Of a DNA stretch of 64,000 nt, positions 54,726 to 63,585 are shown one piece after another (position 1 is the first letter of the stretch; every line of letters begins with the position of its first letter). A program made the position numbers and the translations under genes. This DNA comes from Paraburkholderia adhaesiva. GTDB lineage: Bacteria > Pseudomonadota > Gammaproteobacteria > Burkholderiales > Burkholderiaceae. The notes beneath the pieces were generated by a model. That model was given only the letters and a program-made list of their open reading frames with translations, was not told the DNA's origin and did no database searches. Location: NCBI RefSeq assembly GCF_021390575.1, contig NZ_JAJEJQ010000001.1:1774501-1838500 (forward strand), given 5' to 3'.

Positions 54726-57700
54726 ATGAAATTCACCGACATTTTCATTGAACGCCCGGTACTCGCCTCAGTGGTGAGTCTGCTGATACTCGTGCTCGGG
54801 TTACGCTCGCTTGCGGCGCTGAAAGTCAGCGAGTATCCGCAAACCGAAAACGGCGTGGTGACGATCACCACCGCCTACTACGGCGCGAGCGCCGACACGA
54901 TGGCCGGCTTCATCACGCAGCCGCTCGAAGCCGCTATCGCGCAGGCACAGGGCATCGACTACATGTCGTCGACAAGCAGCACGGGCGTCTCGACGATCAC
55001 CGCAACGCTGCGCCTGAACTACGACTCGAATCGCGCGCTAACGCAGATCAACACGCAGATCGCATCGGTACGCAACCAGTTGCCGCCTCAAGCGCAGCAG
55101 CCCGTGCTCACCGTGCAAGTGGGTCAGACCACAGACGCGATGTACATGGGTTTCTACAGCGACGTGCTGCCGAGCAACAACGTCACGGATTATCTGCTGC
55201 GCGTCGTGAAGCCGAAGCTCGATTCGATCCAGGGCGTGCAAACGGCGGAGATTCTCGGTGGCCGTCAGTTCGCGCTGCGTGCGTGGCTCGACTCGGGCAA
55301 GCTTGCCGCACACAACGTGACGGCTTCGGACGTATTCACGGCGCTCGGCAACAACAACTATCTTGCGACGCTCGGCACGACCAAAGGCCAGATGATCAGC
55401 GTCGATCTGAATGCCGGCACCGACCTGCATTCCGTCGATGACTTCAAGAAGCTCGTTATCACGCAGAAGAACGGCGCGATCGTGCGCCTCGAAGACGTCG
55501 CGAATGTCGTGCTCGGCGCGGACAGTTACGACTTCAACGTCGCATTCAGCGGCAAGCGATCGGTGTTCATCGGCATCAAGGTGGCGCCCGATGCGAACGT
55601 GCTCGACGTCGCGAAGCGCGTGAAAGTGGTCTTTCCGGACCTGCAGAAGCAATTTCCGACTGGCATGACGGGCGACATCGTCTACGACGCGACCGACTTC
55701 ATCAACACCGCCATCGTGGAAGTGGTGAAGACCCTCATCGAAGCGCTGCTGATCGTGACGGCCGTGATCTTCCTTTTCCTCGGCAGTTTCCGCGCGGTGA
55801 TCGTACCCGTGATCGCGATGCCGCTCTCGTTGATCGGCACGTTCTTCGTGATGCAGGTGCTTGGCTATTCGATTAATCTGCTGACCTTGCTTGCGCTAGT
55901 TCTCGCGATCGGTCTTGTCGTCGACGATGCAATCATCGTGGTCGAGAACGTCGACCGGCATATGAACGAAGAAGGCAAGCCGCCTTTTGAAGCCGCACTG
56001 ATCGCCGCGCGCGAACTCGGCAGCCCGATTCTCGCCATGACTGTTGTGCTGATCGCCGTGTACGTACCGATTGGCTTTCAGGGCGGACTGACCGGCGCGC
56101 TGTTCACCGAGTTTGCATTCACGCTGGCGGGGGCCGTCACGGTGTCGGCTGTCATCGCGCTGACGCTTTCGCCGATGTTGTGCTCGCGCTTTTTCCGCAA
56201 GGACCAGGAGTCGGGGCGCTTCGCGCACTTCGTCAACCGGCAGTTCGAACGCGTGCGTCACGGTTACGGGCGTCTACTACATGCGATGCTCGACACGTGG
56301 CCCGTTTTCATCGTGATGGGCGCGCTGCTCCTGTGCGGCGCCGTGTTTCTCTTCATGACGTCGAAATCGGAACTCGCCCCTCAAGAGGACCAGGGCATCG
56401 TGCTATCCCAGATCCTTGGGCCGCCGAACGCGACGATCCAGCAGATGCAGACCTACGCGGACCAGGTCTTCGATATCTCGAAGCAAATGCCCGAATACTC
56501 ACAGATGTTCCAGCTCACGGGCGCGCCGACGTTGAACCAGGGCATCGGTGGCGTGCTCTTCAAGACGTGGGACAAGCGCAAGAAAGGCGCGACGCAATTG
56601 CAGCAGGAATTGCAGGAGAAGTGGAACGGCATTGCGGGCGCGCGTGTCGCCGCGTTTCAGTTTCCGCCGCTCCCGGGCGCGCAAGGTTTGCCTGTGCAAT
56701 TCGTCATTAGCACGACGGAGCCGTTCGAGAACCTCAACGAAGTGTCACAAGCCGTGCTGCAAAAGGCGCGCGAAAGCGGCATGTTCTTCTTCGTCGACAG
56801 CGATCTGAAGATCGACAAACCAGAAAGCGTGTTGCTCGTGGATCGCGACAAAGTCGCTACGCTCGGCCTGACGCAAAGCGATGTTGGGCAAGCGCTCGGC
56901 GCGGCGCTCGGCGGTAACTTCGTCAACTACTTTTCGATTGCGGGCCGCTCGTACAAAGTGATTCCGCAGGTGCTGCAAACGGACCGGCTGAACCCGTCGC
57001 AAGTGCTCGACTATTACTTGCGCACGCCCGACGGCAGCGTGATACCGGCATCGACGGTCACGCGTCTGAAGCCAAACGTCGTACCCGAATCGATCAATCA
57101 CTTCCAGCAGCTCAACTCGGCAACGATTTCCGGCGTGGTCGCGCCGGGCATCTCGCAGGGCGAAGTGCTCGACTTCCTGCGCCAAGCCACCATCGCCGCC
57201 GCGCCGACGGGCTACACGGCCGACTATTCAGGTCTGTCGCGACAATTCGTGCAGGAGTCTGGCGGCTTCCTGATCACGCTGTTGCTCGCAACGATCATCG
57301 TGTTTCTCGCGCTCGCCGCTCAGTTCGAGAGCTTCCGCGATCCGGTCGTGATTCTCGTATCGGTACCGATGGCGCTGTTCGGCGCGCTGATTTTCATCAA
57401 CGTGGGCCTTACGACGCTCAACATCTACACGCAAGTGGGTCTCGTCACGCTGATGGGCCTCGTCAGCAAGCACGGCATTCTGATCGTGCAATTCGCGAAC
57501 GAGCTGCAACGCGCGGGACGCGGCAAGCGCGAAGCACTCGAAGAAGCGGCTGGCGTGCGTTTGCGGCCAATCCTGATGACAACGGCCGCGATGGTGCTGG
57601 GCGTGCTGCCGCTCGTGATCGCATCGGGTGCGGGCGCGGCCGGCCGCAACGCAATGGGGCTCGTGATCTTCACGGGGTTGTCGATCGGCACGCTGTTCAC

Positions 57701-57779
57701 GCTGTTCGTCGTGCCTGCGATGTATATGTTCCTCGCCGCGGACCATCATCGGGATAGAGAGCATCCGGTGGAGGCCTGA
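54726..57779 (+). CDS. RND multidrug efflux pump, MexI-like
   Basis: 1017 residues, the usual HAE1 length, with twelve helices, two large periplasmic loops and the proton-relay motif VLAIGLVVDDAIIVVENVDR (paired Asp about 400). Starts MKFTDIFIERPVLASVVSLL. Other signatures: STSSTGVSTITATLRL, GGRQFALRAWLDSGKLAAHN, GLVSKHGILIVQFANEL. It most resembles the MexI-type pumps, not AcrB, in loop sequence. Eleven bases after the adaptor gene, so one operon. The regulator is not adjacent, unless the divergent genes further on supply it. Confidence 0.94.
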   Translation: MKFTDIFIERPVLASVVSLLILVLGLRSLAALKVSEYPQTENGVVTITTAYYGASADTMAGFITQPLEAAIAQAQGIDYMSSTSSTGVSTITATLRLNYDSNRALTQINTQIASVRNQLPPQAQQPVLTVQVGQTTDAMYMGFYSDVLPSNNVTDYLLRVVKPKLDSIQGVQTAEILGGRQFALRAWLDSGKLAAHNVTASDVFTALGNNNYLATLGTTKGQMISVDLNAGTDLHSVDDFKKLVITQKNGAIVRLEDVANVVLGADSYDFNVAFSGKRSVFIGIKVAPDANVLDVAKRVKVVFPDLQKQFPTGMTGDIVYDATDFINTAIVEVVKTLIEALLIVTAVIFLFLGSFRAVIVPVIAMPLSLIGTFFVMQVLGYSINLLTLLALVLAIGLVVDDAIIVVENVDRHMNEEGKPPFEAALIAARELGSPILAMTVVLIAVYVPIGFQGGLTGALFTEFAFTLAGAVTVSAVIALTLSPMLCSRFFRKDQESGRFAHFVNRQFERVRHGYGRLLHAMLDTWPVFIVMGALLLCGAVFLFMTSKSELAPQEDQGIVLSQILGPPNATIQQMQTYADQVFDISKQMPEYSQMFQLTGAPTLNQGIGGVLFKTWDKRKKGATQLQQELQEKWNGIAGARVAAFQFPPLPGAQGLPVQFVISTTEPFENLNEVSQAVLQKARESGMFFFVDSDLKIDKPESVLLVDRDKVATLGLTQSDVGQALGAALGGNFVNYFSIAGRSYKVIPQVLQTDRLNPSQVLDYYLRTPDGSVIPASTVTRLKPNVVPESINHFQQLNSATISGVVAPGISQGEVLDFLRQATIAAAPTGYTADYSGLSRQFVQESGGFLITLLLATIIVFLALAAQFESFRDPVVILVSVPMALFGALIFINVGLTTLNIYTQVGLVTLMGLVSKHGILIVQFANELQRAGRGKREALEEAAGVRLRPILMTTAAMVLGVLPLVIASGAGAAGRNAMGLVIFTGLSIGTLFTLFVVPAMYMFLAADHHRDREHPVEA

Positions 57780-57866
57780 GCGATTCGCGCATGACGACAT
57801 TGGCGAACCGGTACGGAAGGGACCGCGTACCTGCTGCAACTCGATAGACGCAGCACGGGTCCGGCG

Positions 57867-58763
57867 TCAGTTCGCCTTGATGAAGTCGACAAACGCGCGC
57901 AAAGGCGCGGGCACCAGACGCCGCCCTGAATAGTAGAGAAATGGGCCCGGGAACGAGGGCCACCAGTCTTCGAGAACGGGTTCGAGCGCACCACTTTCGA
58001 AATGCGGGCGCAGCCAGTCTTCGAAGAGAGAGACCAGCCCGGTCCCTGCAATGGCGGCATCGACGAGAAGATCCACGGCCCCGCCGACCTGAACCAGCAA
58101 CGGGCCGGCGGGATCGACGCGCACCACTTCACCATGCCGCTCGTATTCCCAGGGCGGCATCGCCCCACTCGCGAAACGCCCGCGAAAACACGCGTGGCCG
58201 AGCAGATCACGCGGATGCGCCGGCCGCCCGCGACAATCGAGGTAAGCCGGCGAGGCGGCAGTCGCGAAGCGCTGAGTACGCGGGCCGATCGGCACGGCGA
58301 TCATGTCTTGCTCCAGCCGCTCGCCGTAACGAATGCCCGCATCGCATCCGGCCGCCAGCACATCGACAAAACTCTCCTCGGCGATGACTTCCAGCTGGAT
58401 CTCAGGATAGGCGGCGAGAAACCCGGGCACGATGGCGGGAAGGATCAGGCGCGCCGCACTGAGCGGCACGTTGAGCCGAAGCGTGCCCGCCGGCCTGTCA
58501 CGGAAGGTATTGACGACATCGAGTGCCGCTTCCACTTCGTTTAACGCGGGCCGCAGACGTTCGAGCAGGCGCTCGCCCGCCTCGGTGGGCACGACGCTGC
58601 GCGTCGTGCGGTGCAGCAGTCTTACGCCGAGCCGCGCTTCGAGCCGGCGGACCGCCTCGCTCAGCCCGGAGGCGCTGGAGCCGATGGCGCGAGCGCCCTC
58701 CCGGAAGCCCTTCGCGCGTGCGACCGCCACAAAAGCGTTTAAATCGGAGAGATCGATCTGCAT
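57867..58763 (-). CDS. LysR-family regulator divergent from an aldo/keto reductase
   Basis: 298 residues. Winged helix MQIDLSDLNAFVAVARAKGF, with recognition SSASGLSEAVRRLEARLGVR and RTTRSVVPTEAGERLL, then an effector domain ending APLRAFVDFIK. The ATG at 58763 has GAGGA eight bases upstream; an ATG three codons earlier is less likely. It faces the reductase gene across 95 bases, the usual layout for a regulator and its target. Confidence 0.9.
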   Translation of the reverse strand: MQIDLSDLNAFVAVARAKGFREGARAIGSSASGLSEAVRRLEARLGVRLLHRTTRSVVPTEAGERLLERLRPALNEVEAALDVVNTFRDRPAGTLRLNVPLSAARLILPAIVPGFLAAYPEIQLEVIAEESFVDVLAAGCDAGIRYGERLEQDMIAVPIGPRTQRFATAASPAYLDCRGRPAHPRDLLGHACFRGRFASGAMPPWEYERHGEVVRVDPAGPLLVQVGGAVDLLVDAAIAGTGLVSLFEDWLRPHFESGALEPVLEDWWPSFPGPFLYYSGRRLVPAPLRAFVDFIKAN

Positions 58764-58858
58764 TGTGCGCATCCTCGTACAACCTGTGCAGATTATGAGG
58801 GCTTATCGACCAGTGATTCAAGTTCTAAGCTCTGGTCGTCCACTGCAAGGAGAACGGT

Positions 58859-59746
58859 ATGTCCAGTGTCCAGTCATCCGGCACATTCAAGCTCGGCGAT
58901 TCCACCGTCAATCGGCTCGGTTATGGCGCCATGCAACTCGCGGGCTCCGGCGTATTCGGGCCGCCGAGGGATCGCAACGCCGCGCTGGCGGTATTGCGCG
59001 AGGCGGTCGAATCCGGCGTCAATCACATCGATACCAGCGACTTCTACGGTCCCAACGTGACCAATCAATTGATTCACGAGGCGCTGCATCCGTATCGCGA
59101 CGATCTCGTCATCGTGACCAAGCTCGGCGCGCGTCGTGGTGACGACGCCGCATGGCTGCCCGCGTTTTCAGCCGAAGACCTGACCCGCGCGGTGCACGAC
59201 AACCTGCGCAACCTCGGTCTCGACAGACTGGACGTAGTCAATCTGCGCAGCATGTTCGGCATTCACGGGCCAGCGGAGGGATCGATCGAAGCGCCGTTGA
59301 CTGCGCTCGCCGAATTGCAGCGACAGGGGCTCGTGCGTCATATCGGACTGAGCAACGTCACGCCCGCGCAGATTGCACAAGGGCAACAGATCTGCGAAAT
59401 CGTCTGTGTTCAGAACCACTACAACATCGCGCATCGCGCCGACGACGCCTTGATCGACGATCTCGCCCGCGACGGGATTGCCTATGTGCCTTTCTTCCCG
59501 TTGGGCGGTTTCACGCCGCTGCAGTCATCCAGCCTGTCCGAAATAGCTGCCCGTCTCGGGTCGACGCCGATGCAGGTCGCCCTTGCCTGGCTACTACGTC
59601 GCGCTCCGAACATGCTACTGATTCCCGGCACGTCGTCCGTTGCGCATCTGCGCGAGAATCTGGCCGCTGGCACGCTCGATCTGCCGGACGATGTGCTTAA
59701 ACAACTCGATCGAGTTGGTAACGCCAGCGCTGCGGGGCACGAATGA
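58859..59746 (+). CDS. Aldo/keto reductase family oxidoreductase
   Basis: 295 residues. Catalytic Asp/Tyr in NHIDTSDFYGPN and Lys in VIVTKLGARR; the position of the usual His is Asn-Leu-Arg (DVVNLRSMFG), seen in one subgroup of the superfamily. C-terminal cofactor segment IPGTSSVAHLRENLAAG. AAGGAGA precedes the ATG. Likely regulated by the divergent LysR. Followed by an SDR stub. Confidence 0.88.
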   Translation: MSSVQSSGTFKLGDSTVNRLGYGAMQLAGSGVFGPPRDRNAALAVLREAVESGVNHIDTSDFYGPNVTNQLIHEALHPYRDDLVIVTKLGARRGDDAAWLPAFSAEDLTRAVHDNLRNLGLDRLDVVNLRSMFGIHGPAEGSIEAPLTALAELQRQGLVRHIGLSNVTPAQIAQGQQICEIVCVQNHYNIAHRADDALIDDLARDGIAYVPFFPLGGFTPLQSSSLSEIAARLGSTPMQVALAWLLRRAPNMLLIPGTSSVAHLRENLAAGTLDLPDDVLKQLDRVGNASAAGHE

Positions 59747-59762
59747 TTTCAGGCAATTAGCA

Positions 59763-59873
59763 ATGCAAACTACGCCTGATTCGACAGCCACGAAGCGGAT
59801 CGCAATTGTCACCGTGGGTAGCCGCGGGCTCGGCTGCAGCACGGTGCTCAATCTCGCCACGTCCGGAGGGTGA
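59763..59873 (+). pseudogene. N-terminal stub of an SDR dehydrogenase
   Basis: 36 codons: KRIAIVTVGSRGLGCSTVLN is the SDR nucleotide motif with VTGGSRGLG changed to VTVGSRGLGC, followed by a stop 12 residues later (ATSGG). Nothing resembling the rest of an SDR follows. The ATG is in operon position 16 bases after the reductase. Confidence 0.7.
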
Positions 59874-60172
59874 CTCGATTTTCACCGACCACACGCGCGC
59901 GCGGATGAAGCCGCTTAGGTTGTCGATCTAATCAGGTAGGCCGGGGAGCGAGGCACTGGCCTTCAGGACTCCCGCCGCGCCACCGTTATCGCGCCAGCGG
60001 CAGCCCGGCACGGCCATCGCCCGTGGTCCAGCGGTCCCCGAAAACGAAAAAGTCCGCCCGCAGGCGCCCAACTGTTCACGTACTCGATACACGTTCGCCA
60101 GCACACATCGCTGTCCGGATTCGAGGAACAAAATGTTGTGCCAGGACCTGTGCGTCTTTGCCGGAGACCCTT
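59874..60172. other. Intergenic region, no gene seen
   Basis: 299 bases between the SDR stub and the acyltransferase gene. The acyltransferase reading frame is open back to 60023 but those codons are Arg-rich and unlike the family. GGAGA at 60162-60166 is the ribosome site of the next gene. Confidence 0.5.
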
Positions 60173-61303
60173 TTGCACACAACAACAAACCGAAGCCTGG
60201 AAGGTTTGCGAGGCACTGCGGCGCTCGTCGTGATGTTCTATCACCTGGCTCTTTTGTCCCAGTCCTCGGGAATCGTACGAAACGGGTACCTGGCCGTTGA
60301 CCTCTTCTTCGTCCTCAGCGGCTATGTGATCTGCACAGCGTACGGCGACAGGCTTTCCGGTGTATCCAATGTCACCCGGTTCGTCCTGCGGCGTATCGGA
60401 CGCCTCTGGCCGCCCTACATCGCATCGACGGTCCTCTTTCTCGCGTACACCAACGTCTACGCACTATTTCAGATCGCTCCGGAGGTAGCGGCGCCCGGAA
60501 CGCCTAGCAGCACGTCCGTATCGCCATTCGACGTATTCGCAGTCGCCACGATGGCAAATGGCTTTAGCAATTCCGGTGCGGCACTGCGCAACCCAGTTAG
60601 CTGGAGCGCAGGGGACGAGTTCTACGTATACCTGCTGTTCGCGGTGATTTGCGCAACGATTCCATCTCCACGACGTATCTTCGCGTTCGGGATTATCGCC
60701 ACCGTTAGCTACGCGAGCGCAATCTACTTGAGCATCGACGAGTTTCGCTGCCTGACACAAGGTCCGTGCCTCGACCTCTCGTTTGGATCCGGCTGGACCC
60801 GCTGCGGCGCAGGCTTCTTTGCAGGATGTCTAATTGCGGAATGCAGCAATACGCGGATCATAAGCGCGCTCCGGAGCAGAACGCTGCAGCTACCGGTTTG
60901 CGTCGTGGCCCTTGTCTTCTGCGATATTTCCGACTGGAAAAATGGCATCGCATTGGCGGCGCCAGTTATCTTTTCCCTTCTGGTTGCATCGCTGCTAAAT
61001 GACGACGGCCCGGTCGCGAAAGTGCTTTCTTCAAAACCAGCTCAGTTTCTCGGCCGCATTTCGTATTCGCTTTATCTTGGCCATGGAGCGCTATTGCCTG
61101 TGTATCTAAAACTCATCGCCACCACCGCAAACGCGTATTTGCGCGCCGCGTATTTCGTCTTTTTTCTGCTGGGCTTTTTTGAAGTGGCACTGCTGTTGCA
61201 TCGCCACATCGAGGTACCGTTCAGGAATCGCTTCTACGCGTGGGCCGACACGTTACCGACACTACGTCATTGGGAAAAAACGCGTCCGGCCGCCAACGAT
61301 TGA
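60173..61303 (+). CDS. Acyltransferase family 3 (AT3) membrane protein
   Basis: 376 residues with about ten helices. Motifs: NRSLEGLRGTAALVVMFYHL (catalytic His near the end), DLFFVLSGYVI, FVLRRIGRLWPPYIAST and SYSLYLGHGALLP near the C-terminus. AT3 proteins transfer acyl groups to surface glycans, lipids or small molecules. The TTG at 60173, with GGAGA six bases before, gives the family start; an ATG/GTG further up would add 50 unlike residues. Lower GC and less biased codons than neighbours suggest recent acquisition. No glycan genes adjoin, so the acceptor is unknown. Confidence 0.82.
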   Translation: MHTTTNRSLEGLRGTAALVVMFYHLALLSQSSGIVRNGYLAVDLFFVLSGYVICTAYGDRLSGVSNVTRFVLRRIGRLWPPYIASTVLFLAYTNVYALFQIAPEVAAPGTPSSTSVSPFDVFAVATMANGFSNSGAALRNPVSWSAGDEFYVYLLFAVICATIPSPRRIFAFGIIATVSYASAIYLSIDEFRCLTQGPCLDLSFGSGWTRCGAGFFAGCLIAECSNTRIISALRSRTLQLPVCVVALVFCDISDWKNGIALAAPVIFSLLVASLLNDDGPVAKVLSSKPAQFLGRISYSLYLGHGALLPVYLKLIATTANAYLRAAYFVFFLLGFFEVALLLHRHIEVPFRNRFYAWADTLPTLRHWEKTRPAAND

Positions 61304-61380
61304 GCCGCGGGTACTTGCGATCGAGCGACCGCCCCCAAGGATTCCGCCTGGGGACACAACCACGCGGACACTAATCAATC

Positions 61381-61620
61381 TCAGGCCGGACGTGCATCGA
61401 TCCACGCCCGCGCCGCTTCGAAACCCGCCTCTGCGGCAGCGTGCTCAGTCGTCCACAGCCGGTCTATATGGACGAGTTGCCAGTCCAGCAGGACCGCATC
61501 GCCCTTCAGCACGCGAAAATGTGCCTTCACGCCAGTCAGCACCTGCTCGACCGCAACCTCGATGTCGCAGTCCTTGTAGTGCTCCTCGTAGTCGCCCATG
61601 TCGAGGCCCTTCGGCTCCAT
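61381..61620 (-). CDS. Small acidic protein, unknown
   Basis: 79 residues (MEPKGLDMGDYEEHYKDCDI, EQVLTGVKAHFRVLKGDAVL, FEAARAWIDARPA). The pattern of an N-terminal acidic segment and one amphipathic helix near the end looks genuine. GGAGACGG precedes the ATG at 61620; an ATG nine codons upstream is possible. No family recognised. Confidence 0.6.
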   Translation of the reverse strand: MEPKGLDMGDYEEHYKDCDIEVAVEQVLTGVKAHFRVLKGDAVLLDWQLVHIDRLWTTEHAAAEAGFEAARAWIDARPA

Positions 61621-61900
61621 GATCCCGTCTCCGTCATAAGCAGACAATCCATCCTAGCACTCCCCCGCGCGCGACCGCCCCGCCGTGAACACGTGCACCG
61701 ACTTCACCAGCGTCGTCATTTTTGGGCGCCCTTTCACTTTCATAACGAGTACGACGTCCGAACGCACACAGCTAAAGTCGCAGCCGCAATGCGCCGATAT
61801 AATGGCGCACACCCTGAACGGCCCAACAGGCCGCATCGGGCGCCACTTCGCACTGTTTTACGCGCCACGTGCCGATGCTTCGCACTTTCGCTTGTTTCAT

Positions 61901-62326
61901 ATGCAAAAACTGATTCTGCCGTTCGTATCGGGCTTTCTGGCGTCGCTGTTCTTTCGCGAAGCGACGCTCGCGCTGCTGCATGCGGCACAGTTCATCGACG
62001 CATCGGGCTTTTCGACACAACCGTTCTTGCCCCTCGGCTTGCCTGAGTTTCTCGTGAACGCCATCTGGAGCGCCATCTGGGCCGTGCCGATGGCGTGGCT
62101 GCTGCGCGTGTCGCCTTCGCGGCCCGCGCCGTGGGTGCCGGCATTCGTATTCGGCGGCCTCGTGCTCACGGCCGGGATGGTATTCGTCGTCGATCCGCTG
62201 CGCGGCATCTGGCCGAGCGGCAACATGCTGCCGCGCCTCGCGATGGGGTTTGCTTCGAACGCCATGTGGGGATGGGGCGCACTCGTGTTCATGCGCGCAC
62301 TGATGAGCGAAACCGTCGAGGACTGA
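61901..62326 (+). CDS. Small integral membrane protein, unknown
   Basis: 141 residues with four helices (LPFVSGFLASLFFREATLAL, FLVNAIWSAIWAVPMAWLL, AFVFGGLVLTAGMVFVV, MGFASNAMWGWGALVFM). The charged residues DPLRGIWPSGN between helices 3 and 4 look conserved in style. The ATG at 61901 (MQKLILPFVSG) was chosen because the upstream open frame has no hydrophobic or protein-like character. No family recognised. Confidence 0.65.
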   Translation: MQKLILPFVSGFLASLFFREATLALLHAAQFIDASGFSTQPFLPLGLPEFLVNAIWSAIWAVPMAWLLRVSPSRPAPWVPAFVFGGLVLTAGMVFVVDPLRGIWPSGNMLPRLAMGFASNAMWGWGALVFMRALMSETVED

Positions 62327-62360
62327 ACGAGGCGCGCCTTGCAGACAAGCGCGGCGCGGC

Positions 62361-63518
62361 TCACTCCATCAAATCGCGCAGCGGATGGTCCTCGACCGTC
62401 CATGGGCTCCTGAACATCTTCTCGACGTCGCTCGCCGTCACATCCTCTACGCGAGCGAAACGCCACGTCGGAAGATTGTCCTTGTCGATGATGCGCGCGC
62501 GTATCCCTTCCATCACATCGCCCTGCGTGAAACTCGATCGCGTGAGATCGAGATCGCGGCGCAACACGTCCGCCATCGAATCCTCGGCGCGCGACACGAC
62601 CTCCAGCGACACCGCCATCGACAGCGGCGACCGCTCGCGCAGCACACCGACGATTTGTCCGGCCCACTCGGCCTCTGATGCGTCGGGGTTTTCGGCGTCA
62701 CGCGTTGCGGCTTCGAGCGACGCCACGATAGCCGGTACGTCCGTATGCGAAAAATGTCTGTCGATCCACGCTCGTGCACTGGCAAGCGCACAGGCGTCCA
62801 CGGTCTGCTGCGTGACCTCGGGAGTCGCGACCTCGCGCCGGATACGCGCGACGAGTTCCGTGCCCGACGCGAACGGCTCCGTTTCCAGCGCATCGATGAG
62901 CGCGGGCCAGGCGGAATCGTCGAGATAAACGTCCGCGAGACCCGCGTAAAGTGCGCCGGCGGCGTCGATCGTCTCGCCGCTCACTGCGAGATAGCGGCCG
63001 AGCGCGCCTGGCGTGCGCGCGAGAAACCAGCCCATGCCCACGTCCGGAAAGAGGCCAATGCGCGTCTCGGGCATCGCCACACGCGTTGACGCCCCCACCA
63101 CGCGCAGACCGCCCGTGCGATACGCGCCCTGCGAAATGCCCATGCCGCCGCCCATCACCACACCGTTCATCAACGCGACATAGGGCTTCGGATAGGCAAA
63201 TATCGCGTGATTGAGGCGGTATTCGGTGGAGAAAAACGTGTCGAGTGCAGCCTGATCGCCGGCGCGGAACGACTCGTAGAGAAAACGGATGTCGCCGCCA
63301 GCACAAAACGATCGCGCGTGACGCGAAAGCACGACCACCGCGAGCACGTCCGGATCGTCGCGCCAGCGCACGAGCGCGGCGAGCATCGCGCTGACCATGC
63401 CCGTGGTCAGCGCATTGAGCGCCTGCGGACGTTCAAGCTCGATAAAGCCGATGCGGTTCGCTACGCGGGCGACGACGTACTGCTCATCGTCGCTGGCAGA
63501 TGGGGGGACGTGTGACAT
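62361..63518 (-). CDS. Enoyl-CoA hydratase/isomerase family, 3-hydroxyisobutyryl-CoA hydrolase type
   Basis: 385 residues, longer than simple crotonases and matching the HIBYL-CoA hydrolase class of valine catabolism. Oxyanion-hole motifs SFCAGGDIRFLYE and NGVVMGGGMGISQGAYR; MPETRIGLFPDVGMGWFLAR carries the class glutamate and aspartate. The C-terminal helical part (RRDLDLTRSSFTQGDVMEGI, WRFARVEDV) is also of this class. The ATG at 63518 starts MSHVPPSASDDEQY. A TetR gene lies upstream on the same strand, with 67 bases between. Confidence 0.88.
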   Translation of the reverse strand: MSHVPPSASDDEQYVVARVANRIGFIELERPQALNALTTGMVSAMLAALVRWRDDPDVLAVVVLSRHARSFCAGGDIRFLYESFRAGDQAALDTFFSTEYRLNHAIFAYPKPYVALMNGVVMGGGMGISQGAYRTGGLRVVGASTRVAMPETRIGLFPDVGMGWFLARTPGALGRYLAVSGETIDAAGALYAGLADVYLDDSAWPALIDALETEPFASGTELVARIRREVATPEVTQQTVDACALASARAWIDRHFSHTDVPAIVASLEAATRDAENPDASEAEWAGQIVGVLRERSPLSMAVSLEVVSRAEDSMADVLRRDLDLTRSSFTQGDVMEGIRARIIDKDNLPTWRFARVEDVTASDVEKMFRSPWTVEDHPLRDLME

Positions 63519-63585
63519 GGCGACACGAGAAATCGAAAGTGCGATGAAAACACTCCTCGTTAGCGAGGCCAGGCTTGTGAGGCTA

